This document shows positions 26,570 to 38,120 of a stretch of 64,000 bases of DNA, one piece after another. Source of the DNA: Sesamum alatum (lineage: Eukaryota > Streptophyta > Magnoliopsida > Lamiales > Pedaliaceae); assembly GCA_034509735.1 (NCBI GenBank), contig JACGWO010000005.1, forward strand, positions 37,602,479 to 37,666,478, in the 5' to 3' direction. Each line of letters begins with the position of its first letter. Within the stretch, counting starts at the first letter, position 1. The notes below the pieces were generated by a model that was given only the letters and a program-made list of their open reading frames with translations, made no database searches and had not been told where the DNA came from. A program made the position numbers and the translations under genes.

Positions 26570-27900
26570 CACTACAAGAAAAAATACTTTTTGCTATCAA
26601 ATTTTTTGCTACAATGAAATTCCCGTAACAAATGCTATTTTTTACTATAAAATTTAGCCCGTAGCAATTGTTCAATTCAAAACGACGTCATTTTGTGCTT
26701 TTGCTACGATTCTATGTTGTTACTAAAGCAGTCGTATTTTATAAGAAAAAAAGTCCATAAAACGACGTTGTTTTGTGACTTTTTGCAACAATATTTGTTC
26801 ATAGTAGCAAAAAAAATTGGCTCCAAGCTAAAATTTGTTCCCTCCAACTTTCTTTTTATAAAAAATATATCAAAAATAAAAATACATACTAACAATTAAA
26901 ATACATAGAATATAAAATTAAAATTCTTAGTTTCAGACAAAATCCCCCACCCTCCCCCTTCGATATTTCAGCCAAACCCATTTCTCAAGAAGTTCCTCTC
27001 TTTCTCAGACAAGGGAGAATCTCTTGCCCGCCGTGAAATCCTTCGCGGCCGCCGTGAAATCCTTCGCCAGCTCGTTGTCCACCGGTTTTTCCATCGTCAG
27101 GTAACCCACTTCATCAGAAAACCCTCTTTCATCTCCATTATATACTCAGTTCTGGTGATGATATTTGATGTCATAATCCCCCTTCAATTTTGCTTATTAG
27201 GAGTTTAAAGGGACGAAGGGCTGGGATTAACCAATGAAGAACTATTACTGTTTTATCTAGATTATCTGGATCAAAGAACTGTTTCTAGTCTTCGATGACT
27301 AATATAATTTCCCTCCTAAATACACCAAAAGGTCATATTACTGAGAAATGGGTTTCACTAAACTGGATTGCACCACTTGGTGTAAGACTTCTAAAAAATG
27401 TTAATAAAGTGACTCTTCTGTAAATTGCTCGGTGTTGCAGGATACGGCTTGGCCAGCCTTCAACTGTAAAAGTTGCTGCAAACCTCGTCAAATTATTAGC
27501 CTATAATAACAAGGTTTGTCATATCTATAAGTTGTGAATTTATGTGGCCTTTCAAGTTGAATGTTATTTTTCTATTTAGTTCCTTAGTAGAACTATCATT
27601 CCTGGTTCTACTGATTTCTTGAAGTTGGTATGGTATTTGATCAAAATAAAATATTCAAGAGTCTCCCCTTAATCTTGTCAATCATATGAAATTCCTTTAT
27701 CCACTATTAATTTTGCTTTATGCTTTCAGTTGTGATTCTTAGCATTTTGTTGGAGGGGGGTGTTTAATTCTTTTTAGTCTTGAATTCGTGTATTCTATTA
27801 ATTTTGCAGAACATGTTGCAAACTGGCATGATTGTTGTCCAATGAAATAATTTTACTTTTTTTTTTTTGCATCTTGCAACGAAATGTCATTTTTGTTAGG
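26570..27900 (+). mobile_element. CACTA-type left end with captured gene exons
   Basis: The region opens with CACTACAAGAAAAAATAC at 26570 and has short subterminal repeats such as TTTTGCTAC and AACGACGT. It then contains a GC-richer exon-like segment (26990-27100) ending CGTCAG|GTAACC, and two proteasome-subunit exons (listed separately). No right CACTA end was found before the LTR remnant starts near 27985, so the element is truncated or its limits are unclear. Confidence 0.5.
27441..27845 (+). pseudogene. Captured exons of 20S proteasome subunit beta-1 (PBA1-like)
   Basis: Two exons keep their splice sites. The first, 27441-27513, follows TTGCAG and reads IRLGQPSTVKVAANLVKLLA then YNNK, before GTTTGT. 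The second, 27810-27845, follows TTTTGCAG and reads NMLQTGMIVVQ then TGA. In proteasome beta-1 the same stretch is QLGQPATVKVxANLxRxLxYNNK followed by MLQTGMIVGGWD, so homology is clear. The true gene continues with GGWD, whereas this copy diverges after MIV. The catalytic Thr region and the rest of the protein are absent. An upstream exon-like segment ending at 27100 would splice in frame to the first exon. This is a gene fragment inside transposon-like sequence, not a working subunit. Confidence 0.75.
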
Positions 27901-27984
27901 TGACCAGAAAATCAATGTGGTTGGCTGTTCTAAGAACCATTCATCAATCTTTCAGTGAAAGTAATATTATGTTTATGAATGTAG

Positions 27985-29345
27985 TAGGATTCATCATTGA
28001 CAACAATGAGTTTGTTGTGCTTACTGCTAGCATTGAACATGGTTTCGATGTCACAACAAACACCCACAGATCGGACATATGAATCCATGAAATTGGACCG
28101 CGCATAGGTTGACGGTCATGGAACCAACTTTTGTAGATCGATCTGAAATACTCCAAGTCAAAGGACTTCGAGATTGGGTATCGAAGGTCTATTTGAGACT
28201 TGCACTAAATAATTGCAGTCGCGTTTCATCGACAAGTAACGAGAGTCGTCCATGCAATATTAGTGGGTTAGCTAGCTCGGTGCCGGCTGACTGAGGTGAC
28301 TCACGAGAATCATCATATGGAAGCCACATGGGCTTGGTCGGTATGACTTGTATTCCGAGTTTTGGTAGTACGGGATTAGTCCTCGGACTTGAGGATCGCG
28401 ACAGTCGCTCGCATGCGAAGGTTATATCTTGGATCTGGCGAGAGGTGATCGTATCATAAGATATGACCATCATAATCCTTGTTTAGTGCAGTCGGAATAC
28501 GTAGAGAGGACGGTGGATTCCAAGATAGGATCTGTCACCTGTCAAAGATTATGACAGAGAGATCTCTTATGTGCTCTAAGATGGTTTAGACTCTCAAAGT
28601 CTATGGTCATAACACTTGATTGAGTGGGAAAGGATTTCTTATGTCAATCATAGAGTTAAACCTATCTCAAGTTTGAAGCATAGATGCCTAAGTCAGGGAT
28701 GGGAACCGACATCCTATTCCATACCCTAGACTTAGGTCAGGAGACAAGCGACAGTAGAACTGTACTTGTATGTAACTCGGAGCCTAAATATGCACGCCAC
28801 ATATTCAGCTAGTCTCTAGTGCCATGGACCGTTGCTAGATGGCCACCCATAGTGACGGACTACTTTGGTTATGAGATAACAAGAGGTAGGTCCAAGTCTA
28901 GCTGAGGGTGAACCTAAAGAGTCACACCAGCTTCATCGGATGTGAAAGGAGTTAATTTAAAATTAATTTCGGGAGAAGGTTTTAATTTGATAGGATTAAA
29001 TTATACTTCTTGGAGATTTAAGCCTTCGTGGATCAATTGGATTAATCGGGCTTGAATTTTCATATGCAAGCCACACGGGCTTGGTCTGAGGTGACTCACG
29101 AGAATCGTCAGGAAGCCACACGGGCTTGATCGATATGACTTGTGTTCCCGGTTCCGGTAGTACGGGATTAGTCCTCGAACTTGAGGAATCGCGACAGTCG
29201 CTCACATATGAAGGCTATATCTTAGATCGGGCGAGAGGTGATCGTGTCATAAGACATGGTCATCATAAGCCTTGTTCTGTGCAGTTGGAGTATGTAGGGA
29301 GGACGATGGATTCCAAGATAGGATCTGTGCCCTGTCAAAGATTGT
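27985..29345 (+). mobile_element. Copia LTR remnant related to 13843-16021, partly duplicated
   Basis: The sequence parallels the Copia 3' LTR read in the opposite direction: GGTCATGGAACCAAC, CTGAGGTGACTCACGAGAATC, GTGCCATGGACCGTTGCTAG and CCAAGTCTAGCTGAGGGTGA occur in the same order. A 255-bp part (28292-28553) recurs at 29083-29341 with moderate divergence, so two partial LTRs lie head to tail. No coding region accompanies them. Confidence 0.7.
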
Positions 29346-29367
29346 AACGTTGCACGTAAGCTCTTAG

Positions 29368-30204
29368 CACTACAAAAAAAAATGCGGGAATAGGAACGGA
29401 TAGAGATGACCGTTCCAGTTAGGAATGGTACAAGGAACAGTTGTGGAACGGTAAACCGTTGATGACGTCACTGTCGTGGTAATTGTAATAAAAATTAATA
29501 GGAACGGCTCGACCGTTCCTATTAGAGTGCCAACATATGTGAGCCAATTTGTACACCTATAACCGTTCCTAAAAGGGACCTGATATATTTTAGACTTCAA
29601 TTTGGAACACATGTGTGAAATTTGGAACGGTTCGTTGACCGGGAACACTTACCGTTGCTATATGGGTTCCAATGGCCAGGTCTATTTGGACCGGTGGACT
29701 GACCATTCCAACATATAGTCCTACATAAGACCCTTTTATGTCATGGGCAAAAATGTAATGCAAATACCGCTCCAAATTGTGGGTATATAGTGAGTGCAAT
29801 ATTGTTACAATTACCGTTCCCAATTGTACTCCAATTAGGACCGGTCCTATTTTGTGTGCCTCATACCGTTCCTAATATGCCCTAACGGCTATATTACAAC
29901 AGTAATATTAGCGTTCCTGCTACCTCTCCTGAGACCGTTTGTAAAGCTGGAACAACAGTTATATTTAAACAGCTAGTTTTGTGTTCCAAATAATATTTCA
30001 ATGCCCGTTCCAATATTTTCTATATATATGTCCCCCTTCTTTGTCATTGTTCTTATAATCACTCTCCAACTTATTTTGTTGTAACTCCCCCCTTGATTCT
30101 TTATACGAAAATCGAACATATCAATCACCAAGCGCGAATTTTGCATTGATATTGATAGGTGTTTTGCTCAGGTAAGTATGCAAAATTCTGTTATTTTTTG
30201 TATA
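29368..30204 (+). mobile_element. Truncated CACTA 5' end with GGAACGGT subterminal repeats
   Basis: It begins CACTACAAAAAAAAATGCGG. The first several hundred bases carry many short GGAACGGT/ACCGTTCC motifs in both orientations, as expected for transposase-binding subterminal repeats. Further in come a TATA-like TTCTATATATATG (30017) and a leader that ends at a donor-like CTCAG|GTAAGT (30171/30172). This looks like the promoter and first exon of an autonomous copy. It is cut at 30204 by a Helitron-type end. Confidence 0.6.
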
Positions 30205-30232
30205 CTAGAAAGCATGACGTGCGATGCACGTT
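30205..30232 (-). mobile_element. Helitron-type 3' terminus
   Basis: Read on the minus strand, a hairpin ACGTGC-ATC-GCACGT is followed eight bases later by CTAG and then T. That is the usual Helitron 3' end next to the T of an AT target. The body would extend to higher coordinates but is soon lost in Gypsy sequence. Confidence 0.55.
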
Positions 30233-30245
30233 TACCAATATATTT

Positions 30246-31112
30246 TTAGAAGTAAATACAACATTTAATACCATCGGTATACTTGTGCAGCACGGCTGCA
30301 TTTTTGAACTTACGGATGTGCTCATCCAGGTCAGTAGTGCCATTGTAGGCAAGTAGATGGGAAGGTGCTCTGAAGTGAGCAGGGAGCTCTTCCGCCATGA
30401 TGTCACTGCTGAATGGAATGCCTCGTTCAGCGGGCAAGGCCTCCTTTCTGACCTCTTGGCCGAGTTCTATTATTTCCTTTCTGAGAGAATGCCAGTATTG
30501 GGGAGGCCCTTGGGGTGCTGCCTCTTTGCTGACGAAGTCAATAGATATAGGTTTGTCCTGCTGTAGGGCAGGGAGAACTGGTGGGTTAGTTCCATTTTCC
30601 TGCTGAGAAGGTTATCCTGCTCTGCTGGCCGAGGAGCCTCAGAGTATTGATTGGATGGTCTCCACAATGAACTGTTGGAGCTGCTCACAGAAGAACGGGT
30701 TCATGCAATAGGACCGACTGTCAGATCGGCAGCTCCAGCTGGAGTGGGAGGTCGTCAACTGGAGCTGGGAGGTCGCTGGCTGGAGCTGGGAGGTCACCAG
30801 CTGGAATGGGGAGGTCGTCAACTGGAGCGGGGCTGCTACTTGCTGGAGCTGGGTGGCACCAACTGGAGCCAGGCTGCCCCTAGCTAGAGCGAGACGACCA
30901 TCAACCGGAGCAGGGTTGCAACCAGCTAGAACAGGAGGCCACCAGTTGGGGCCGAGGCCTTAGCAATGCCCAAGGTCTGATTCGAAGGTGGAATGGTAGA
31001 TCCAACTGCAGCAGGGAGAGAGGTGTTTCTATCGAAAGATCCATTATTGCCTCCATTGTATGAACGTGTCATTTCTCACGTCAAAGCTCAAGTGTTCCCA
31101 TAGACGGCACCA
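30246..31112 (-). mobile_element. Ty3/Gypsy gag fragment and primer-binding site
   Basis: On the minus strand the primer-binding-type sequence TTGGTGCCGTCTATGGGAAC lies at 31112-31093, next to the LTR. A degenerate gag leader with a tandem run of about 21-24 bp units (CTGGAGCTGGGAGGTC, 30735-30960) follows. Then comes the gag start PFSSDIMAEELPAHFRAPSH with TTDLDEHIRKFKNAAVLHKY. The element stops at about 30233, where the Helitron-type end begins; protease and pol are missing. Confidence 0.75.
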
Positions 31113-31116
31113 ACAA

Positions 31117-31923
31117 TGCGTATGGGAGTCTAGAAGCACCACAAAATATCGATGGATCTTTACAAAAATTTCAAGATTGTAGGGGAGACTAACCTGTAGA
31201 GAGGGGTTCGCACTACAATGCTTAATTCAGTAATGTTCGATTCAATGAAATACAGGGTAACTTGAAAAAAGTGAGAATAATGGTAAAGCAATGTGTTATA
31301 GTGATAATTCTTGGGAAAATGTGTTGGAAAATAGCTGAGAACTGGAGATAAAATCATGTGCAAAAGTGAGTGTCAAGAGAGTATAGATGTTACTTGAAAG
31401 TTGTAACTTGTAACTTGTAAGATGTCCAAAATGATTGCACAGTGTGCTTCTTTTATAGCTAGTGTTGAACCCGAATTCGGAGGAATTAGGTTAAGTTCCA
31501 TATACCGTTGGAAACCTTAAGAAGTCAGCTTCTCAACCCAACAAACCGCATGAGAATCGGAGTTGAATTGGTGATATGGCCACTTGAATCAATCCTGCCA
31601 CATCTGTCATGTTTTTCGAGAAAGTAATTACTTGTTGAGAAAGATCCGGATTCTAGCCATTTATTAGGAATCTGGATGAGAATTTTTAGTATGATGTGGC
31701 TTTATGTGTGGTCTAATTTTGTGATGTAGAATTCGAGCTATTTGATGACTAGACTTGTTGTACGAACCTTTTTCGTTGGCCTGCCAGGTTAGTGTATGAA
31801 AACTGGGCTTATATAAAAAAACCTTACTGTTTCAGGTTTGATGGCCTTGGCCTGCTGGACTGCCTGGCCTAGAGGTCTGCTCCTAACTCTTGATCTAGCT
31901 CGATGAATTTTGAGGGGGCATCA
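31117..31923 (-). repeat. Gypsy 5' LTR (about 807 bp)
   Basis: Read on the minus strand the LTR starts TGATGCCCCCTCAAAATTC (31923) and ends CCCATACGCA (31117), immediately before the primer-binding site. TG...CA ends and its position support the call. The matching 3' LTR is not in the window. Confidence 0.7.
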
Positions 31924-32989
31924 TCAATAATTTTAAATCATAATCAAATTAAACCCGTCTTGTCAATGCATTAATATTATAGGCCTCTAAGCAACCTCTT
32001 CACCAACAAATATATAGCCTCGTCTTGACAATGCATAATCTTTTCCTTTTCTATTAATTTGTGGCTTAGAGCAATGGTTCCAATATTTCTTTTTTTTTTT
32101 TATTTATAAATTGATGGTTCTTCAATAAACTATTTTTTTTTTAATGAAGTTTGAGAGTTAAAGCGGTTTTCCAACATATTTTCTTTTTCTTTTATATTTT
32201 AAAAAAGTGACAGAACCGCGGTTAGATGCCTGCCTATAATTTTAAAACTTTTGAAATTATGGTATTTTGTTAACTTTTTATTGTTTTACAATTTTTAAAT
32301 AATTTTGCTAATGGCCTTGGGATTAAACTTGTGGTAGGAGTATATGACTAATTTTTCTATCAGGTTATGTAAAATTAATTCTTTTACTTATTATTTTTAA
32401 TTGATTGTTTTCTGTCAATATATTGGAAATGGCTTCTGCGACAGTAGTTTTAGTAATGGATCCTTAAAATTATCTATTCTATATTTTTTTTTTAAAAAAA
32501 AAGGAAATCTAGAAGTGTGAATATATTTTATGAATAAATAATAAAATATAATTATTAATTTTAATACACAATAAGAAATAAGGAATCATTGCACAAGTTA
32601 TAATCAGTGAATAGGGTTTTCTCTTCTGAAATATCATCTTGTTTAGCTGTATTATGAAAACAAATCCAATTCTCACAACAGAATAATTAGCTCACATGAT
32701 TGCCAACTTCTCAACTTAATTAAGGAAGTCATGAACTATATATTTATTAAGTAATGGAGGGGTATTAAGATCCTGAGGATTTTGTTCACATGAAATGTCA
32801 ACGCATAGAACAGTGTCGCTTGCATGTTTTTATGATATACAATTTTAGATCAAGCTTAGACAGGCTGTTGATGTGTGTGTGTGTGTGTGTGTGTTTTGGT
32901 TGATATATATGCCAATTGTACTAAGAGCATACAAAGTTGTGACAGTTCCAGACTAATAATTTACTTCCTATGAGGAGAAATCAGGTCAT
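31924..32989. other. Intergenic region upstream of the NLR gene
   Basis: AT-rich spacer with poly-T and poly-A runs and a (TG)n microsatellite at 32872-32894, about 100 bp before the NLR start codon. The promoter presumably lies here, but no specific element is convincing. Confidence 0.6.
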
Positions 32990-35584
32990 ATGGCTTACAA
33001 CCTTGAATCCCTTGTCCAGATCTTACAGCAAATTCTTCACCCTCATCATCACCAACCTTGGACTCTTGATCCTAACAAGAAGCCACAAATCGAATCCCTC
33101 TTAGAAAAGGCCCGTTTCTTGAAAGATTTTTTCCGAAAATTCTTCTTCAGCTGTAACTCGTTATGGAAAACAAAGTTTGGAGAGTCGAATTAGAGATGCA
33201 GCACATGATGCAGAAGATGTTCTTGAATCCCACCTCGTGGAGCAAATTCTTTCGTGTCCGGAAGGTGAGAGCTTCATTTTCTTGCCTCCGGATTTGGAGA
33301 AAGTAATTGGAGAACTTGATTCTGCAAAGGAAGAGATGATGACGATCATGGGCAGAAGTGTGCAGATAGCTGATAGTTCGTCACCAGCTGTCTCATCAAG
33401 GCAAGATCCGAATCCAAAGAACATCATCGTGGGAGTTGGTGAAGATTTGATTCAATTGAAGGATCGGCTCATTGGGCAACCGTCCAAAGCCCTCCAGGTG
33501 ATCCCAATTGTGGGCATGGGAGGTATTGGAAAGACCACTTTGGCTCGAAATCTTTATGATGATCCGTATGTTATTTCCCACTTTGATACTCGTGCATGGG
33601 CTACAATTTCACAAGATTATAACGAGGGAAAACTGCGAGATGTTTTTCTAAGCCTCCTTGGTTGTATGATTGGAAAGCCCAATGATGAAATGCTACAAGA
33701 GATGATTGATAAATTAGCTTTGCGTTTGCATCAAGCTTTGATAGGTAGGAGATATATAATCATTTTAGATGATATATGGGATGTTAAGCCATGGGATGAT
33801 ATAAGAAGGTTCTTTCCGGATGCAAGCAATGGAAGTCGGATTATTGTCACCACTAGGGACTCAAGCGTGGCTGATTACACCACCTCAGGGAGCTTGCGTC
33901 ACCAGATGAATCTTCTGAAAGATGATGAAAGTTGGAATCTTCTTCGTCAAAAGGTATTTGCACCAGAAGAAACTTGCTCCCCTGAGTTGGAAAAGGTCGG
34001 GAAAAAAATTGCGAGAGACTGCAGAGGACTTCCTCTTGCGATCCATGTGATTGGTGGAATTCTGTCTCAGGAAAAGACAAGCCAAGATTTTTGGGAGCAA
34101 GTTTCGGATAATGTAAGCTCAATTGTAGCTGACAATGACAAACAATTCTCCAATATATTATCTTTGAGTTACAATCATTTGCCTAACCATCTGAAACCAT
34201 GTTTTCTTTATATGGGCGCTTTTCCAGAAGATTATGAGATCCGTTCCTCTAAACTCATCAATTTATTGGTAGCAGAGGGATTCGTGCGACCAATTTCAAA
34301 TAAAAGCTTGGAAGAGACTGCAAAGATGCACCTAAAGGCTCTCGTTGATAGAAGTCTTATCTTTGTCCACCAACGAGGAACTAATGGAATGTGAAAAGCT
34401 ACAGCGTACACGATCTCTTGAGGGATCTATGTGTGAGGAAAGCTCGTGAAGAGAAGTTTCTTCTCATTGATAGACAGGCACCCGATGATCTCGCAAGAAG
34501 CTCATCATGTTTGCGTCGTGTGTGCTCTCATAGGTTTTTTAGCATTAAAGATGCTTATATATCAAAGGAACAAATTAGGCGTGCCCGTTCTTTTCTCTCG
34601 TTCGATCACACAAGACAGTGCATAGCATCTCCTGTGATTTATGAGTTGAGATTGTTGAGGGTATTGGATATATTGCTGAAAATATTCTATAAGGTCCCAG
34701 AGGAAATACTACAGCTCGTCAACTTAAGGTACCTTGCTTTAACTGTACGCAGTCCTTTACCTTCTTCGATATCTAGACTTTGCAATCTACAGACCTTAAT
34801 TGTTCAAGGTGATGATGCATTAATGGGGTTCGAAGACCCTGATATTGTAATGCCCGGAATATTAGATATGACGCAGCTAAGACACATCAAGCTCAAGGGA
34901 CCAAGGACTCATGTCAAGTATTATGGTAAGGACAGGAACCGCGTTGTTGTCCTAGATAAGCTTCAATCGCTGTCTCCCGTACCAATCTCTGAAATCCCTG
35001 ATAGGGTCCTTGAAACACTCCCAAACTTGGAGAAATTAAAAATCTTTTGGGATGGAGAACTTGATCATGTAAGAGATCTATCCCGCCTTCTTAAACTCAA
35101 AGCGCTCAAGTGTCAATCCCCTATTTATACGAAGGACGACCTCTTGTCGAATCTCATTTTACCGCCTTCCCTCAAGAAGTTGACTCTGTGGGGTTGTCTG
35201 ATTCTGGATCATCATATGAATGAGGTTGGTAAGTTGCCGAATCTTGAAGTTCTCAAACTACGAAAATGTTACTTCCAAAGCGGAAAGTGGGAGGTAGACG
35301 ATGATGAGTTTTGCCGGCTACAGTTTTTGCTAATGGAAGGCTTGGAGCTGGTAAATTGGGCAGCCGATGACACACGTTTCCCACGACTTGAGCACTTGGT
35401 CATTCGACGTTGCAGAGAGCTGGAGGAAATCCCGCTTGCTATAGGAGAAATTCCAACACTCAAAGTAATCGAGGTGGACGAATACAATCCTTCTGTAGTG
35501 GCTTCTGCAAGAGAAATACAGGAAGCACAACTTGACAATGGCAATGACGACCTTCAAGTTCGTCGTATCTTGGGAGACAACTAA
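32990..35584 (+). CDS. R1B-type CC-NB-LRR disease resistance protein, two frameshifts
   Basis: A cytoplasmic immune receptor of the R1/R1B late-blight-resistance group. The N-terminus MAYNLESLVQILQQILHP is characteristic. NB-ARC motifs are all present: P-loop GMGGIGKTTLA (about 33510), FDTRAWATIS, kinase-2 YIIILDDIWD, NGSRIIVTTRD, CRGLPLAIHVIGG, CFLYMGAFPEDYEI and the MHD-equivalent YSVHDLLRDL. Leucine-rich repeats follow to the stop at 35582-35584. As assembled the gene needs two corrections. Near 33130 a run of six T shifts the frame, so the coiled coil breaks after FLKDFF. Near 34389 one base seems missing between RGTNG and VKSYSVHDLL. Both lie in or beside short homopolymers, so sequencing error and true pseudogenisation are both possible. 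Otherwise no stops occur, and the length (about 864 codons) suits the family. It appears intronless. Confidence 0.88.
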
Positions 35585-35999
35585 TCTTACGATCCTCACC
35601 CAGTTGCTCATTGAGCTTTTATTTCAGAGGTAGTCAAAAACCATGCAGATTTGAAGATAACACTCACTTCTGCTTCTTGTCTAATTAATTTCTTTCTTTT
35701 ATGTTGCAGAAATTATGAAATGGAACGAAGATTTCTGTTTAAGCCTACTTCAGAGTGAAAGACTCCAATGTTAATGTTGTGAGTTCATCTTTCTGTTTTA
35801 ATGATGTTCAGTGTGTAATTGTCTTGTTTCTCTATCTGGGAGTCCTGTTTTATTTCTTGGTTATTCTGTTTCCAGAATAAAAATGGAGTGTGTATTGGAT
35901 TTAAAATGTTATTGTTCCTCTGTTCTAAATGTGTGAATGTTTTTTTCATTTTGATATTTGGACTCAAGTGTCCTTGTCAGGTTGCTTGCTTCAGGTTAA
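35585..35999 (+). other. NLR downstream region
   Basis: Probable 3' untranslated region and spacer. An AATAAA hexamer occurs at 35876-35881. No other gene seen. Confidence 0.5.
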
Positions 36000-36377
36000 C
36001 TAGCCGTCGTGCCACGTCGTTCCTGTATGCATATCATAAATAATTTCACGTTTTAAAATATATTATAAATAAGAGTAAAATATATAAACTGACACATCAC
36101 GTTAAAAGAAAAGAAACTAATCTATCAATTAATATAAAATGTGAAAAGTTGAATAAAATGGTTATCTTTATCAGTTGAAGGTTATTTTTTGCATTAAAAA
36201 AATCGATGCAGCGGTGTCATTAACCGCTATTTGTGCGTAAAAGAGGTTTAGTTTTTGTAATAGTATAGATAGATAGATAGATAAGGATATTTTTGATAAT
36301 TTTAAAATTTGGTGTAGTGGTGTAAGTAACAGTTTTTTATTAGTAAAAATGGGATTTACTTTATATAATAGTATAGA
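36000..36377 (-). mobile_element. Helitron-like element, copy B, with repeated 5' end
   Basis: On the minus strand the 3' end is CTAG followed by T (36000-36003), with the same GCATACAGGAACGACGTGGCAC hairpin zone as the other copies. Two 5' termini TCTATACTAT occur, one ending at 36269 and one at 36377; the second carries only the 5' third of the element. A GATA run of 36264-36287 separates them. The doubled 5' end suggests a tandem partial copy. Confidence 0.6.
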
Positions 36378-36425
36378 TAATGGATATTAAGATTCTATTA
36401 ATTCCTAATACGTTGATAATTAATA

Positions 36426-36460
36426 CTAGAGAGTATCACGGGCACGAATATGTAAAAAAC
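36426..36460 (-). mobile_element. Possible second Helitron-type 3' end
   Basis: CTAG at 36426-36429 is next to a sequence that resembles the 30205 terminus (shared TATTTTTAGAGGTAAAT-type continuation at 36469). The hairpin is poor, so this is tentative. Confidence 0.35.
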
Positions 36461-36566
36461 ATGTATTTTTAGAGGTAAATGCATTACTTATTAATAGACA
36501 TTACTTAATAATGATATTAAGAGAATTACATAACCAATATAAATAAAAATTTGATTAGCCAAAATC

Positions 36567-37560
36567 CACTAAAAAAAACCTGTTTTTTACGGTGGACAAT
36601 ATCCGTCTCAATTTGCAAACAATTTTTGCAATGGTTTTACGATTGATGACATCATCACGTATTCAGAGTGAGTTGATAGGTTTTGCAATACTCGTCTTAT
36701 TTTGCAAAAAAATGTCCCAAAAAGTATACCCTCTTACATTTGGGATGGTTTATTAGCATGGGAGCTATCGTCTCAAATTTTGAGACGGTTTTTGCAATAG
36801 TTGTGGTTAAGTTGAGCGGTTTCACAACCAAAACAATTGTCTGTTGCAATACTCGACGCAAATTTCAACAACTTTTCGGCTACTTTTTCTTCTGGCGGAA
36901 ATTTCTACATCTATCGCAAGTGTAACGGGTATTTCCACAATGGATACTTTTCTGTTGCAAAGTTGTCGCAAAATCCTTTGCAGAGTTCGTAACGATTAGT
37001 TCTTAATAGTTACTTTTCCATTTCAAAATCATTACAATGTCTGCCCCAAATTGTTTTATGTGTGTGTGTTTTTATTCACTCTCTTAAATCATTAAATCAC
37101 ACACACACACACACACTCTCAATCTCTCTCTGATTTTCAAATATATCAAAAATATTACCACCATTTTCACGTAACGTTAATCTTTTGAGCCGATTGACCA
37201 GGAAACAATTGAAACCCCTTTTTTGTTCAATGAAGTCCATTATAGTTTTTAATTTATATATTTGAATGTTAATTATTATTAATGATAATTAATTAATTTA
37301 TAGCTTGAAGTTTAGATATTTATTTATGTGTGTATATGTAGTGATCATCATGTTAAAGCAATTGAGAGGTGGATGTATGAAAAGCACCTGCACAATAATG
37401 GGGGTATTATGTAGGAATTTGAGGATGGGATTTCGACTTTCATAGAATGGGCTAAGTGTTAGTATGCACATATGGACGGCGAAAAGATTAGATGCTCGTG
37501 TCGGAAGTAAAAAATGAAAGGTTCAAAACAACGAATGAGGTTTATTTTATTTATGTATGA
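36567..37560 (+). mobile_element. CACTA element 5' end with decayed transposase start
   Basis: It begins CACTAAAAAAAACCTG, with repeated CGTCTCAATTTGCAAA-like subterminal motifs to about 37000. At 37364-37530 one frame reads ERWMYEKHLHNNGG, FEDGISTFIEWAKC and MDGEKIRCSCRK, broken by three stops. This matches the transposase-associated domain found at the N-terminus of CACTA (TNP2-type) transposases. The rest of the transposase is not visible. Confidence 0.65.
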
Positions 37561-37628
37561 AAAGTTTTATGCCGAAATATTATAATTAGACTCACCATAT
37601 TGAGGAAATGGTGTTGGAGTACTACTAT

Positions 37629-37915
37629 GCAGTGGCCGCCACAGTCTAGGAGCAAACATCAATTGCACGATAGGCTACTATGCACAAGAGTGACTATAAC
37701 AAATGAATTGGGACTAAAGAATAATTTTTTACGTAACTAAGCCAGAATATTTTTCATTGTACGCTGAGAGTGTACTTGATGATGGTCCAAGCTCCTGTCC
37801 TATGTCGGTCCTAGTTTTATATTATATACATGTATATTCATATATCCTATTATTATATCGTATTTTTGTTTGTGGACGCTCTTTCATGCAATTTGCAAAG
37901 GTTGGCGGCCACTGC
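37629..37915. repeat. 13-bp perfect inverted repeat bounding 287 bp
   Basis: GCAGTGGCCGCCA at 37629-37641 and its exact reverse complement at 37903-37915 stand out by GC content in an AT-rich region. They could be the ends of a MITE or of a decayed element. No duplication of the target was found. Confidence 0.4.
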
Positions 37916-38120
37916 GCACCCTAATAACCACCTCTTATATTGTTTTTTTTTTTCTTTTTCCTTTTGATAAATTTGGATGAAATTATAATTTGACCCATAA
38001 CTTTATAAATTTATATAATTTACCCTGAAAAACTTTATAAAATTTCAATTTAATCCCATAAAATTTTAATATATTCAAATTTCAACCTATAATTTATTTA
38101 GTCCCTAGCGGGCGAGCCTA

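Noticed and set aside
30651..30887. Gly/Leu-rich repeat protein on the plus strand
   Set aside because: It is the complement of the tandem repeat in the Gypsy gag leader, which runs on the minus strand.
36264..36287. GATA run as a CRISPR-like or regulatory array
   Set aside because: It is a simple tetranucleotide repeat at a Helitron-like end; no spacers and no plant context for CRISPR.
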